The notes under the pieces were generated by a model that was not told where the DNA came from, searched no databases, and saw only the letters and a program-made list of their open reading frames with translations. Below are positions 25,922-35,843 of a stretch of DNA of 64,000 nucleotides, one piece after another (the stretch's first letter is position 1; every line of letters starts with the position of its first letter). The DNA comes from Burkholderia guangdongensis (GTDB taxonomy: Bacteria > Pseudomonadota > Gammaproteobacteria > Burkholderiales > Burkholderiaceae). The position numbers and the translations under genes were made by a program. Location: assembly GCF_013403875.1 (NCBI RefSeq), contig NZ_JACBNX010000001.1:496001-560000 (forward strand). Reading direction: 5' to 3'.

Positions 25922-26176
25922 ATGAACGATCGCAGCCATTTCGCGCCATGCCGGGGGCGCCTGCACCGGTTCGCCCGAGCGGCGATCGCCGTCGGCATCG
26001 CGTGCGTCGTGCTGGTCGTCGTTTTCTGGCCGCGTGGAAGTTCGGACGGCACACTGGCCGTCGATCTGGCCGGCGAGCGTTGCGAACTCACCAACATGTT
26101 CGTCGGCGACCAACTGATTCGCACCTACTCGGCCTGCCGTCCACTCGCAACTCGCGACGCCGGCGCGCCGAGATGA
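25922..26176 (+). CDS. Small single-span membrane protein
   Basis: This 84-residue reading frame has a strong Shine-Dalgarno (AGGAGGGG at 25907-25914) in front of its ATG. A basic N-terminus (HFAPCRGRLHRFAR) is followed by one hydrophobic helix (AAIAVGIACVVLVVVFW), giving an N-in topology, and a 40-residue periplasmic tail with two cysteines (ERCELTN, YSACRP) that could form a disulphide. I recognise no family. The ribosome site and the composition of the membrane span make it a likely real gene. It is convergent with the DUF3579 gene 22 bp away. Confidence 0.6.
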   Translation: MNDRSHFAPCRGRLHRFARAAIAVGIACVVLVVVFWPRGSSDGTLAVDLAGERCELTNMFVGDQLIRTYSACRPLATRDAGAPR

Positions 26177-26198
26177 GCGGCACGGCGAACCGCGCGCG

Positions 26199-26552
26199 TC
26201 AGGCCTGCGCCCGCGCCAGCGATGGCGAAACGGAGAACAGCGGGGCGGTCTGCTCGTCGACCGGCAGTTCGTTGTCCGCGGCGAAGCGCATCACGAACTC
26301 GAACGCGTCCGGGCAGATCGACCGCAGCTCGTCCGACACGAACAGGCATTTGATCCCGCCGGACACGATCGGCATCGCGAGCCGCGTCGACGCGATGTGA
26401 AGCCCCGGCCGCCGTTCGCCGACGAACAGCGTGATGACGCCCATCAGCCGCTCGCCCCAGTCTCCGGGGCGGAATACCTTCTGGCGGTGCGTGATTCCTT
26501 TGATCAGATAGCCGGAAATCTGGCCTTGCGTCGTGAGATTGATGCGATCCAT
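26199..26552 (-). CDS. DUF3579-family protein
   Basis: This 117-residue protein carries the DUF3579 signature common in Burkholderiales: GYLIKGITHRQKVFRPGDWGERLMGVITLF near residues 14-43, then GGIKCLFVSDELRSICPDAFEFVMRFAADNELPV. The start at 26552 is chosen because the upstream part of the open frame does not resemble the family. It follows the DctD-like gene after 11 bp, so it is the last gene of the 2HCT-dctB-dctD operon. Its function is unknown. Cytoplasmic location is likely, as no signal or span is present. Confidence 0.85.
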   Translation of the reverse strand: MDRINLTTQGQISGYLIKGITHRQKVFRPGDWGERLMGVITLFVGERRPGLHIASTRLAMPIVSGGIKCLFVSDELRSICPDAFEFVMRFAADNELPVDEQTAPLFSVSPSLARAQA

Positions 26553-26563
26553 GTGTGCGCTGG

Positions 26564-27926
<1,363 letters not shown>

Positions 27927-27937
<11 letters not shown>

Positions 27938-29912
27938 GCTCTGTCCTTTGCGGCTCGGCCGCCGCGAATTCGATAGTGAAGCGGGCGCCGCCGTCGTCGA
28001 GGTTGGTCGCGGAGATCTTCGCGCCGAACCCTTCGACGATCCGCGACGTGATCGCGAGCCCGAGCCCGAGGCCTTGTCCGCGCGGCTTCGTCGTGACGAA
28101 CGGCTCGAACAGGTGCGCGAGCATGTCCGGCGCGATGCCCGACCCGCTGTCGTCGATCGTGAAGCGCACGCGGCCGTGCGAATCGGGCTCGCTCGCATCG
28201 CTCGCATTGATCGTGATCACGCGCGTGCTCGCGTCGCGAACCGCGTCGAGCGCGTTGCCGAGCAGATTGACGATGACCTGTTGCAACTGGCTCGATTCCG
28301 CATAGACGGTCGTGCCGGGCGGAATCCGCACGTCGAGCCGCACCGCCTCGTCGCGGATCCGCGATTCGTAGATGAGCCGCGCGTGCGACACCGCTTCGGC
28401 GAGCGACACCGCGACCCGCTCGATGTCCGGCTTGCGCGCGAACGTCTTCAGCTCGCCGGTGAGCACCGCCATGCTGTCGACGAGGCGGCCGATGCGCTCG
28501 AGATTCGCGAGCGCCTGCGCGGGCTGATTGCGCTCGAAGAACGTGCGCGCATTGTCGCAAAGGGTGCGGATCGCGACGAGCGGCTGGTTCAGCTCGTGCG
28601 TGAGGCCGGCCGCCATCTGGCCGAGCACCGCGAGCTTGCCCGCGTGCACGACTTCCTGCTGCGTCGCGCGCAGCCGTTGCTCAGTGCGCTCGCGCTCGGC
28701 GATCTCCCGCTGCATCCGCTCGTTCGCGGACGTCAGCGCGGCGGTGCGCTGCGCGACGGTCGTCTCGAGCTGGTCGTTCGCGCGACGCAGCGCATCCTGC
28801 GCGTTGAGCTTCTCCGCGATCGTCCGGCGGCGCTGAACCGCGTACAGCGCATAGAGCGCGGCGATCAGGAACGCGCCCGTCACGAACAGGAACGCGACGC
28901 GCTGCTGTCGCCGCGCGCCGGCGGTGTCGAGCAGCACCATGATCGTGTCGCCGCCCTGCGGCGCCGGGCGCGACATCACCAGATAGCGGGCGGTGCGGCC
29001 CGCGCGGCGCAGGTCCGGGAACACGCCGAGCCACGCGACGGCGTTCCAGTCGCCGACCCGCCGATGCGCGAGCGCCTCGACCGTGCGGCCCGCGTATTGG
29101 CGCGACGCCTGGATGTCGTGCTGCTGCTGCGCGGTCATCGCGCGCAGCGCGGTGAATTTCCATTCCGGCTCGGTCGAGATCACGATCACGCCGTTGCCGT
29201 CGACGACCATCGCCGCCTCCCCCGGCATTCGCCACGCGGATTCGAGCGCATCGACGCTGACCTTGACGGCCGCCGCGCCGATTGCCTTGCCGCCGTCGCG
29301 CACGACGCTCGCGAAGTACAGCCCGGGGATGCCGGTGTTGGTGCCGATCCCGAAGAAGCGGCCGCTGCCGTGCGCGAGCGCGTCCTGGAAGTAAGGGCGG
29401 TACGACACGTTGGTGCCGACGAAGCTGACCGGCTGGTTCCAGTTGCTCGCGGCGATCACCGAGCCGCGCGCGTCGATCACGTCGACGGCGCCGCTGCCGG
29501 CATCGCGGTTCACGGCTTCGAGATAGGTGTCGACCGTGTGGGTCAGGTCGGGCGCGTCGTGTGGCGACGCGTTCGCGTCATGTGGCGACGCGTTCGCGTC
29601 ATGTGGCGACGCCTGCGCGTCATGCGGCGACGCCTGCGCATCATGTGGCGACGCCTCCGCGTCGTGCTCCGACGCCTTCAGCAACGCGCGCACGCTGTCC
29701 TGGCGCGCGACGAGCGCGGGCATCATCTCGAAGCGCCCGAGCTCGCTTTTCAGGCTGGCGGAGTAGAGGTCGAGCCGGTGCGCGCCGACGCCGGCGAGCG
29801 CGTCGATCGCGCGGTCCCATGCGAACTCGACCGCGGCGGCGGTCACGCCGACATACAGCGCGGCCGCCGCCGCCCATCCCCACCACGCGATTCCCTTGTA
29901 GCGCTTCTGCAC
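27927..29912 (-). CDS. DctB-like sensor histidine kinase
   Basis: This 661-residue kinase has a first membrane span (WWGWAAAAALYVGVTAAAVEF), a large periplasmic double-PAS (Cache) sensor, a second span (VAFLFVTGAFLIAALYALY), a coiled coil, a HisKA domain with GLTHELNQPLVAI and a HATPase domain (VIVNLLGNALDAV, IDDSGSGI, GLGLGLAI). The Cache domain has FVGTNVSYRPYFQDAL and IPGLYFASVV, as in C4-dicarboxylate sensors. A 21-bp tandem repeat adds a run of SPHDAxA heptads early in the periplasmic domain. The GTG start at 29912 lies 8 bp after the carrier stop, next to GGGGGA. The frame stays open far upstream, but that part is antisense-like. Confidence 0.9.
29560..29685 (-). repeat. In-frame 21-bp tandem repeat x5-6
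   Basis: Five 21-bp units start at 29560, 29581, 29602, 29623 and 29644, with a degenerate sixth at 29665. On the coding strand they encode heptads of the SPHDAxA type within the periplasmic sensor domain of the DctB-like kinase. All units keep frame, so copy number can vary without inactivating the gene. Confidence 0.9.
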
Positions 29913-29920
29913 GTTCCCCC

Positions 29921-31288
29921 TTATCCGCCGAAATGCGCGAGCAGGATCAGCGTCACGGTGACGACGATCGCGCCGCCGATACGCGTGGCGATCTGCGCGA
30001 ACGGCATCAGCTGCATCCGGTTCGCGGCGGTCAGGATCGCGACGTCGCCGGTGCCGCCCTGGCCGCTGTGGCACGCGTTCACGATTGCGGTGTCGATAGG
30101 GTACATCTTCATCAGGCGCCCGACCACGAAGCCCGTGCCCATCAGCGTGACGACGGTCGCGACGATCGTCACGACGTTGACGAGCGTGAACGCGGCGGTC
30201 AGCTTGTCCCACGGCGTCATCGCGACGCCGATCGCGAACAGCAGCGGATACGTGACCGCGGTCGAGAAGAACTTGTAGACGACGAACGCGCCTTCCTGCA
30301 GCGGCGGCGACACCGCGCGCGCGAGCTTCACCAGCACCGCGAGGAACAGCATCGCGACCGGCGCGGGCAGCCCGAACAGCTTGTTCGCCATCAGCCCGAC
30401 CAGGTACAGCGTGATCGCGGTGATACCGGCCGCCGCGATGTGGCTGACGTCGACGTGGCCGCGAATCTCCTCGTTCGACGACGCCATTTCCTCGCTCTCG
30501 CCGACTTGCAGGCGGCCGTTGCCGGTCAAATGCGGGAAGCGCTTGCCGAGCATGTCGAGCGCGCCGGACAGGATGATCGCGGTCAGGCTGCCGAGCATCA
30601 CCGGCGGCAGCACCTGCGCGAACAGCCCGCCTTGCGCGACGTGCATGATCTCCGAGTAGCCGACCGACAGCGGGATCGCGCCTTCGCCGACGCCGCCGGC
30701 CATGATCGGCACGACGATGTAGAGCAGCGTGTGCTTCACGCCGAGCCCGAGCGCGGCGCCGACCGCGGTGCCGACGATCGTCGCGGCGATCGTGCCGGCC
30801 GCGAGCGGGATGAAGATCTTCAGGAAGCCCTGGATCAGCACGCGCCGGTCCATGCTCAGAATGCTGCCGACGATGATCGACGCGATGAACAGGTACAGGA
30901 AGTTCGTCGACTTCGTGAACTCGACCGTGAGGCTCTGCACCGGCTTCGGCAGCACGTGGTAGTAGACGAGCGCCGACGGCACGAACGTCGCGAAGATCGC
31001 CGCCGCGCCGATATTGCGCAGAATCGGCAGGCGCTTGCCGAGTTCGGCGCACGTGAAGCCGCAGAACGCGAGCACCGCGATCGCCATCGAGATTTCGCCG
31101 GGCACTTTGCCGGTGATCGCGAAGCCGGCGATCAGCGCGAGCAGGATGAAGTACACCGGCAGCGGAATGATGCCGATCCGGATTTCCATCAGCTTCCACC
31201 AGCCTTCCGGCCAGAAGCGAGTGTTGCTTGCTGAGGGCTGCTCGGGCAGCGATTGGGGTGACGCGGATGCGGGTGCGCTGGTCTGCAC
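29921..31288 (-). CDS. 2-hydroxycarboxylate transporter (2HCT family)
   Basis: This 455-residue inner-membrane carrier is of the CitS/CitP/MleP class for citrate, malate or lactate-type hydroxyacids. It shows the first re-entrant loop motif around VPIMAGGVGEGAIPLSVGYSE, and in the second half NACHSGQGGTGDVAILTAANRMQLMPFAQIATRIGG with the GGTG loop and the conserved substrate-site Arg. About eleven membrane segments are present. The GTG at 31288 is preferred because AAGGAG precedes it at proper spacing; a TTG at 31360 opens the frame but has no such site. It leads the operon with dctB- and dctD-like genes and has a sigma54 promoter. Confidence 0.9.
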   Translation of the reverse strand: MQTSAPASASPQSLPEQPSASNTRFWPEGWWKLMEIRIGIIPLPVYFILLALIAGFAITGKVPGEISMAIAVLAFCGFTCAELGKRLPILRNIGAAAIFATFVPSALVYYHVLPKPVQSLTVEFTKSTNFLYLFIASIIVGSILSMDRRVLIQGFLKIFIPLAAGTIAATIVGTAVGAALGLGVKHTLLYIVVPIMAGGVGEGAIPLSVGYSEIMHVAQGGLFAQVLPPVMLGSLTAIILSGALDMLGKRFPHLTGNGRLQVGESEEMASSNEEIRGHVDVSHIAAAGITAITLYLVGLMANKLFGLPAPVAMLFLAVLVKLARAVSPPLQEGAFVVYKFFSTAVTYPLLFAIGVAMTPWDKLTAAFTLVNVVTIVATVVTLMGTGFVVGRLMKMYPIDTAIVNACHSGQGGTGDVAILTAANRMQLMPFAQIATRIGGAIVVTVTLILLAHFGG

Positions 31289-31389
31289 GGGGTGTCTCCT
31301 TCGTTTTCGGTGCCGCTTGGCGGGCGCCGTCGGTACTTGCTTTGGGAAAGGTTTGTGCAACGGCCTGAAGACCGCCTGGACATCTATAG

Positions 31390-31405
31390 AGCACGGCCCG
31401 TGCCA
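31390..31405 (-). promoter_or_regulatory. Sigma54 (-24/-12) promoter of the 2HCT operon
   Basis: On the minus strand TGGCACGGGCCGTGCT matches the sigma54 consensus TGGCACG-N4-TTGCW, with the GG and GC dinucleotides 12 bp apart and one mismatch (GTGC for TTGC). It lies about 100 bp before the GTG start, and a sigma54 activator gene is in the same operon. Confidence 0.75.
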
Positions 31406-31432
31406 GCTTCATCGGACGCTTGATAATTTTTA

Positions 31433-31445
31433 TAACACATTGATT
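31433..31445 (-). promoter_or_regulatory. IHF binding site
   Basis: The minus strand reads AATCAATGTGTTA, a full match to the IHF consensus WATCAANNNNTTR, inside AT-rich DNA between the -24/-12 element and the 38-bp palindrome. This is the usual IHF position in sigma54 promoters. Confidence 0.65.
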
Positions 31446-31511
31446 TTTATGCATTTGTTTGCGGTGTGCGGTGCTCGGCCAGCAGGTGGCGAGCCGAAAA
31501 TTCGGAATCGA

Positions 31512-31549
31512 CGCGATCGGCAGGCTGAAATTTCAGCCTGCCGATCGCG
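31512..31549. promoter_or_regulatory. 38-bp perfect palindrome, candidate enhancer/operator
   Basis: Two 19-bp arms meet without a loop at 31530/31531; the left arm is CGCGATCGGCAGGCTGAAA. It lies about 125 bp upstream of the sigma54 element of the carrier and about 93 bp upstream of the RpiR gene start. It could be the binding site of the DctD-like activator or of the RpiR regulator. No T-run flanks it, so it is not a typical terminator. Confidence 0.65.
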
Positions 31550-31641
31550 CCCCGGGATTTCCCTGATCTGATGAAAATTTATTTTTTCTCGCGTATCCAT
31601 TGTGTAAATTAAGTTTCATCGCCTCTGTCGATTCCGACCGC

Positions 31642-32583
31642 ATGCTCACACCCCGCCTGCCGAATACATCCGATGCCGAGCCGCCGATCGCCGCGCGCAT
31701 CGGCGCGGCGATGCCGTCGCTGACGCCGATCCACCGGCGCATGGGCGAATACGTGCTCGCGAATCCGTTCCGCGCGGCGACGATGCGGATCGACGAGCTC
31801 GCGAGCGCGGTCGGCGCGTCGGTCGCGACCGCGAACCGCTTCGCGAGGGCGCTCGGCTTCGACGGCTACCCGGCGATGCGCGCGGCGCTCGTGCGCGGCT
31901 TCGAGGCGACGCTCGCGCCGGTCGAGCGGCTGCGCTCCGCGCAAGAGCAGGAGCCCGGGGTGCGCGGCGGCGTCTGGGTCGATGCGGTGTTCGATCAGGC
32001 GATCGCGAACCTCGAGGCGACGCGTGCGCAGCTCGATCCGTCGAACGTCGACGCGGCGGTCGAGGCGATCGTCGCCGCGCGCCGCGTGTTCGTCCTCGGC
32101 GCAGGGTCGAGCGCGTTCCTCGCCGGGCTGATGGAGCACGGGCTGGCGATCTGCCACGACGACGTACAGTCGCTCGCGCTGCTCGGCGGTCCGTCGCATG
32201 CGGCGCGGCGCCTGTTTACGGCCGACGCGCGCGATCTCGTGATCGCGATCGCGGTGCCGCGCTACGTCGAGGACACGATCGAGCTCGCGCGCCGCGCGGC
32301 CGCGCGCGGCGCGCCGGTGCTCGCGCTGACCGATGGCCCCGAATCGCCGCTCGTGCCGTTCGCGACGCTGAAGCTGTACGTGAAGGCCGAGCGGCGCTTC
32401 GCGGCGATGTCGGAGGCGGCGGTGCTCACGTTGATCGAGGCGCTGATCGACGCGGTCGCGCTGCGCACGCAGCGCTCCGCGAAGGCTGCGGCCGACATGA
32501 CCGAGTTCGTGCTGCCGTGGCTCACGCAGCCGCAGGCGGCGTTGTCTTCTTCTCCTTCTCCCGATTCGACGAAATCATCATGA
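31642..32583 (+). CDS. RpiR-family transcriptional regulator (HTH + SIS)
   Basis: The 313-residue protein has an N-terminal HTH_6 domain (LTPIHRRMGEYVLANPFRAATMRIDELASAVGASVATANRFARALGFDGYPAMRAAL) and a C-terminal SIS domain (VEAIVAARRVFVLGAGSSAFLA, DLVIAIAVPRYVEDTIELARRAAARGAPVLALTDG). SIS domains sense phosphosugars, including amino-sugar phosphates. Its stop overlaps the isoaspartyl peptidase start (ATGA), so it is co-translated with the peptide operon it probably regulates. It is divergent from the 2HCT operon across about 350 bp holding the sigma54 promoter and the palindrome. Confidence 0.9.
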   Translation: MLTPRLPNTSDAEPPIAARIGAAMPSLTPIHRRMGEYVLANPFRAATMRIDELASAVGASVATANRFARALGFDGYPAMRAALVRGFEATLAPVERLRSAQEQEPGVRGGVWVDAVFDQAIANLEATRAQLDPSNVDAAVEAIVAARRVFVLGAGSSAFLAGLMEHGLAICHDDVQSLALLGGPSHAARRLFTADARDLVIAIAVPRYVEDTIELARRAAARGAPVLALTDGPESPLVPFATLKLYVKAERRFAAMSEAAVLTLIEALIDAVALRTQRSAKAAADMTEFVLPWLTQPQAALSSSPSPDSTKSS

Positions 32584-33647
32584 CCGGAACACCGATCGTC
32601 GCGATTCATGGCGGCGCAGGCACGATCCTGCGCGACGCGATGAATACCGAAACCGAAGCGCAGTACCGCGCCGAACTGACCGCGATCCTGCGCGCCGCGC
32701 AGGCGGTGCTCGCCGAAGGCGGCAGCGCGCTCGACGCGGTCAGCGTCGCGGTGCGGATGCTCGAGGACTGCCCGCTGTTCAATGCGGGGCGGGGCTCGGT
32801 ATATACGGCGGAAGGCCGGCACGAGCTCGACGCGGCGATCATGGACGGCGCGACGCTCGCGGCCGGCGCGGTCTGCTGCGTGACGCGCGTGCGCAATCCG
32901 GTGCTCGCCGCGCGCCGCGTGATGGAGGCGAGCGAGCACGTGATGTTCGCGGGGCAGGGCGCGGACGCGTTCGCGGCCGCGCAGGGGCTCGAACTCGTCG
33001 AGCCTGGGTATTTCGCGACCGAATCGCGGCACGAGCAGTGGGTGAAGGCGCGCGGCGTCGCGGGCACGGTGCTCGACCACGACGCCGCGACGCTCGCGTT
33101 CGGCGACGGCGCCGCCGAGCGCGCGCCGGAGCCCAAGCCCGAGCCGATCGACCCGGACCGCAAGCTCGGCACCGTCGGCGCGGTTGCGCTCGACTGCCGC
33201 GGCCATCTGGCGGCCGCGACGTCGACGGGCGGGATCACGAACAAGCAGCCGGGCCGCGTCGGCGACACGCCGATCATCGGCGCCGGCTGCTATGCGGACG
33301 ACGCGACGTGCGCCGTATCGTCGACCGGCACCGGCGAGATGTTCATCCGGCTCGCGACCGCGCACGACGTCGCCGCGCAGATCGCCTATCGCGGCGCGTC
33401 GCTCGCCGACGCCGCGCACGACGTCGTGATGAACAAGCTGCCGCGCATCGCGGGCCGCGGCGGGATCATCGCGGTCGACGCGCAGGGCAACGTCGCGATG
33501 CCGTTCAACACCGAAGGGATGTACCGCGGCTATGCGCGCGTCGGCGAGGCGCCGGTCACCGGGATCTATCGCGGTGACGGTGGCGACGACGACGACCGCG
33601 ACAACCGCGACGACCGCGACGATCCAGCCGGGCCGCGCGGGACCTGA
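32580..33647 (+). CDS. iaaA: Isoaspartyl peptidase/L-asparaginase (IaaA-like)
   Basis: This 355-residue Ntn hydrolase precursor resembles E. coli IaaA (isoaspartyl dipeptidase with asparaginase activity). VAIHGGAGT opens the alpha subunit. Autocleavage is expected before T198 in [37 protein letters not shown] and [11 protein letters not shown] complete the active site. An acidic/basic tail rich in D and R (after residue 337) follows the core and looks like repeat expansion. The start overlaps the RpiR stop. As in enterobacteria, it is upstream of gsiABCD-type genes, so it should hydrolyse imported isoaspartyl or related dipeptides. Confidence 0.9.
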   Translation: MTGTPIVAIHGGAGTILRDAMNTETEAQYRAELTAILRAAQAVLAEGGSALDAVSVAVRMLEDCPLFNAGRGSVYTAEGRHELDAAIMDGATLAAGAVCCVTRVRNPVLAARRVMEASEHVMFAGQGADAFAAAQGLELVEPGYFATESRHEQWVKARGVAGTVLDHDAATLAFGDGAAERAPEPKPEPIDPDRKLGTVGAVALDCRGHLAAATSTGGITNKQPGRVGDTPIIGAGCYADDATCAVSSTGTGEMFIRLATAHDVAAQIAYRGASLADAAHDVVMNKLPRIAGRGGIIAVDAQGNVAMPFNTEGMYRGYARVGEAPVTGIYRGDGGDDDDRDNRDDRDDPAGPRGT

Positions 33648-33688
33648 CCCGCGCCGACCCGAGTTCACCCGTATCGAGGAGAGCACGC

Positions 33689-35716
33689 ATGACTTCGAGC
33701 CGAACGCCGTCCGACCGGGGCCTGCCCGATTCACTGGCTGATTCGCTGCCCGACTCGCTGCCCGACTCGCTGCCCGATTCGCGCGTGATCGCGGTCGACG
33801 ATCTGTCCGTCGCCTTTCGCCGCGAAGGCGGCGCGTTCGACGCGGTGCGCGGCGTGTCGTTCCACGTCGATCGCGGCGAGACGCTCGCGATCGTCGGCGA
33901 GTCGGGCTCCGGCAAGTCGGTCACGTCGCTCGCGCTGATGCGGCTCGTCGAGCACGGCGGCGGCGCGATCACGAGCGGCCGGATGACGTTCCGGCGGCGC
34001 GGTGGCGCGCTCGTCGATCTCGCGCGCGCGTCGTCCGCGACGATGCGCACCGTGCGCGGCGCCGACATCGCGATGATCTTCCAGGAGCCGATGACGTCGC
34101 TGAACCCGGTGTTCACCGTCGGCGACCAGATCAGCGAGGCGATCGCGCTGCACCAGTCGAAGAGCGCGTCGGCCGCGCGCGCGGAGACGCTGCGGCTGCT
34201 CGATCTCGTGCGAATTCCGGAGGCGCGCCGCGTGTTCGCGCGCCATCCGCATCAACTGTCCGGCGGGATGCGCCAGCGCGTGATGATCGCGATGGCGCTG
34301 TCGTGCCGGCCCGCGCTGTTGATCGCCGACGAGCCGACCACCGCGCTCGACGTGACGATCCAGGCGCAGATCCTGCAACTGATTCGCGGGCTGCAGGACG
34401 AGATGAACATGGGCGTGATCTTCATCACGCACGACATGGGCGTCGTCGCCGAGGTCGCCGATCGCGTGCTCGTGATGTATCGCGGCGAGAAGGTCGAGGA
34501 AGGGCCGTCCGACACGATCTTCGCGGCGCCCACGCATCGCTACACGCGCGCGCTGCTCGCGGCGGTGCCGCGGCTCGGCTCGATGAACGGCACCGATTTG
34601 CCGGCGAAGTTTCCGCTGCTGAGGGTCGAAGGAGGGGCCGCGGGCACGGCCCCCACGGCCGCCGAAACGCCCGCCGCCGCCGTCGCGGAGGACGCTCCCG
34701 CCGCTCCCGCCGCTCCCGCCGCTCCCGCCGCGGCCGCCGTGCCGATCGAGCCCATCGCGCAGCCGAGCGTCGATCCCGATGCGCGGCCGATCCTGCGCGT
34801 GCGCGACCTCATCACGCGCTTCCCGGTGAAAAGCGGCTTCTTCGGCCGCGTGTCGCAATACGTGCACGCGGTCGAGCGAGTGAGCTTCGAGCTGCGCGCG
34901 GGCGAGACGCTCGCGCTCGTCGGCGAGTCCGGCTGCGGGAAGTCGACGACCGGCCGCTCGCTGCTGCGGCTCGTCGAATCGCAGAGCGGCTCGATCGAGT
35001 TCGACGGCCGCGACATCAGCGCGTTGAAGGGCCACGAGCTGCAGGCGCTGCGCCGGAACATCCAGTTCATCTTCCAGGATCCGTTCGCGTCGCTGAACCC
35101 GCGCCTGACGGTCGGCTTCTCGATCATGGAGCCGCTGCTCGTGCACGGCGTCGCGAGCGGCAAGACCGCTCAGGCGCGCGTCGACTGGCTGCTCGACAAG
35201 GTCGGCCTGCCCGCCGACGCGGCGAACCGCTATCCGCACGAGTTCTCCGGCGGCCAGCGCCAGCGGATCGCGATCGCGCGCGCACTCGCGCTGAACCCGA
35301 AGGTCGTGATCGCGGACGAGTCGGTGTCGGCGCTCGACGTGTCGGTGCAGGCGCAGATCGTGAACCTGATGCTCGACCTGCAGCGCGAGCTCGGCGTCGC
35401 GTATCTGTTCATCTCGCACGACATGGCGGTCGTCGAGCGCGTCAGCCATCGCGTCGCGGTGATGTATCTCGGCCAGATCGTCGAGATCGGCCCGCGCCGC
35501 GCCGTGTTCGAGGCGCCGCGGCATCCCTATACGAAGAAGCTGATGAGCGCGGTGCCGGTCGCCGATCCGGCGCGCCGCCACGCGCCGCGCCAGCTCGCGG
35601 CGGACGAGATCCCGAGCCCGATCCGCGCGCTCGGCGACGAGCCCGTCGTCGCGCCGCTCGTCGCGGTCGGGCCCGATCACTACGTCGCCACGCATCGCGT
35701 CGGCGGCGCGTACTGA
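33689..35716 (+). CDS. gsiA: Peptide ABC transporter double ATPase, GsiA-like
   Basis: The 675-residue protein fuses two Opp/Dpp-type ABC ATPases, as in GsiA. The first has Walker A GESGSGKS (70-77), signature LSGGMRQR and Walker [13 protein letters not shown]. The second has [16 protein letters not shown] and [11 protein letters not shown]. Oligopeptide-type C-terminal extensions are visible ([12 protein letters not shown]). The N-terminus carries four 12-bp repeats encoding DSLP, and the linker carries four 9-bp repeats encoding Ala-Pro-Ala. It energises the GsiC/GsiD-like pore for peptide uptake. Substrate could be glutathione, but enzymes in the operon point to peptides in general. Confidence 0.92.
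   Translation: MTSSRTPSDRGLPDSLADSLPDSLPDSLPDSRVIAVDDLSVAFRREGGAFDAVRGVSFHVDRGETLAIVGESGSGKSVTSLALMRLVEHGGGAITSGRMTFRRRGGALVDLARASSATMRTVRGADIAMIFQEPMTSLNPVFTVGDQISEAIALHQSKSASAARAETLRLLDLVRIPEARRVFARHPHQLSGGMRQRVMIAMALSCRPALLIADEPTTALDVTIQAQILQLIRGLQDEMNMGVIFITHDMGVVAEVADRVLVMYRGEKVEEGPSDTIFAAPTHRYTRALLAAVPRLGSMNGTDLPAKFPLLRVEGGAAGTAPTAAETPAAAVAEDAPAAPAAPAAPAAAAVPIEPIAQPSVDPDARPILRVRDLITRFPVKSGFFGRVSQYVHAVERVSFELRAGETLALVGESGCGKSTTGRSLLRLVESQSGSIEFDGRDISALKGHELQALRRNIQFIFQDPFASLNPRLTVGFSIMEPLLVHGVASGKTAQARVDWLLDKVGLPADAANRYPHEFSGGQRQRIAIARALALNPKVVIADESVSALDVSVQAQIVNLMLDLQRELGVAYLFISHDMAVVERVSHRVAVMYLGQIVEIGPRRAVFEAPRHPYTKKLMSAVPVADPARRHAPRQLAADEIPSPIRALGDEPVVAPLVAVGPDHYVATHRVGGAY
33728..33775 (+). 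repeat. In-frame 12-bp tandem repeat x4
   Basis: Four 12-bp units (33728, 33740, 33752, 33764) of the form GAyTCGCTGCCC encode Asp-Ser-Leu-Pro (first copy Asp-Ser-Leu-Ala) at the GsiA-like N-terminus. Confidence 0.88.
34694..34729 (+). repeat. In-frame 9-bp tandem repeat x4
   Basis: Four identical GCTCCCGCC units encode Ala-Pro-Ala in the linker between the two ATPase domains of the GsiA-like protein. Confidence 0.88.
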
Positions 35717-35843
35717 CGCGCGAGGTGCGGCGATGGACCGCAGCTGCGCGAAAGCCAGGAACCGGCGATTCTTTCCCGAGCGGGCGTCGTCGCTGCGCCC
35801 GTCTTCTCACGCGGTATCGAATCCTTCACAGGAGCCAAGCACA

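Noticed and set aside
31289..31360. Longer 2HCT protein starting at TTG 31360.
   Set aside because: No ribosome site lies there, whereas AAGGAG precedes the GTG at 31288; the extra residues are basic and unlike the family.
29913..31454. Upstream extension of the DctB-like kinase frame across the 2HCT gene.
   Set aside because: The added 500 residues have no hydrophobic or domain pattern, and the 2HCT protein is clear in another frame.
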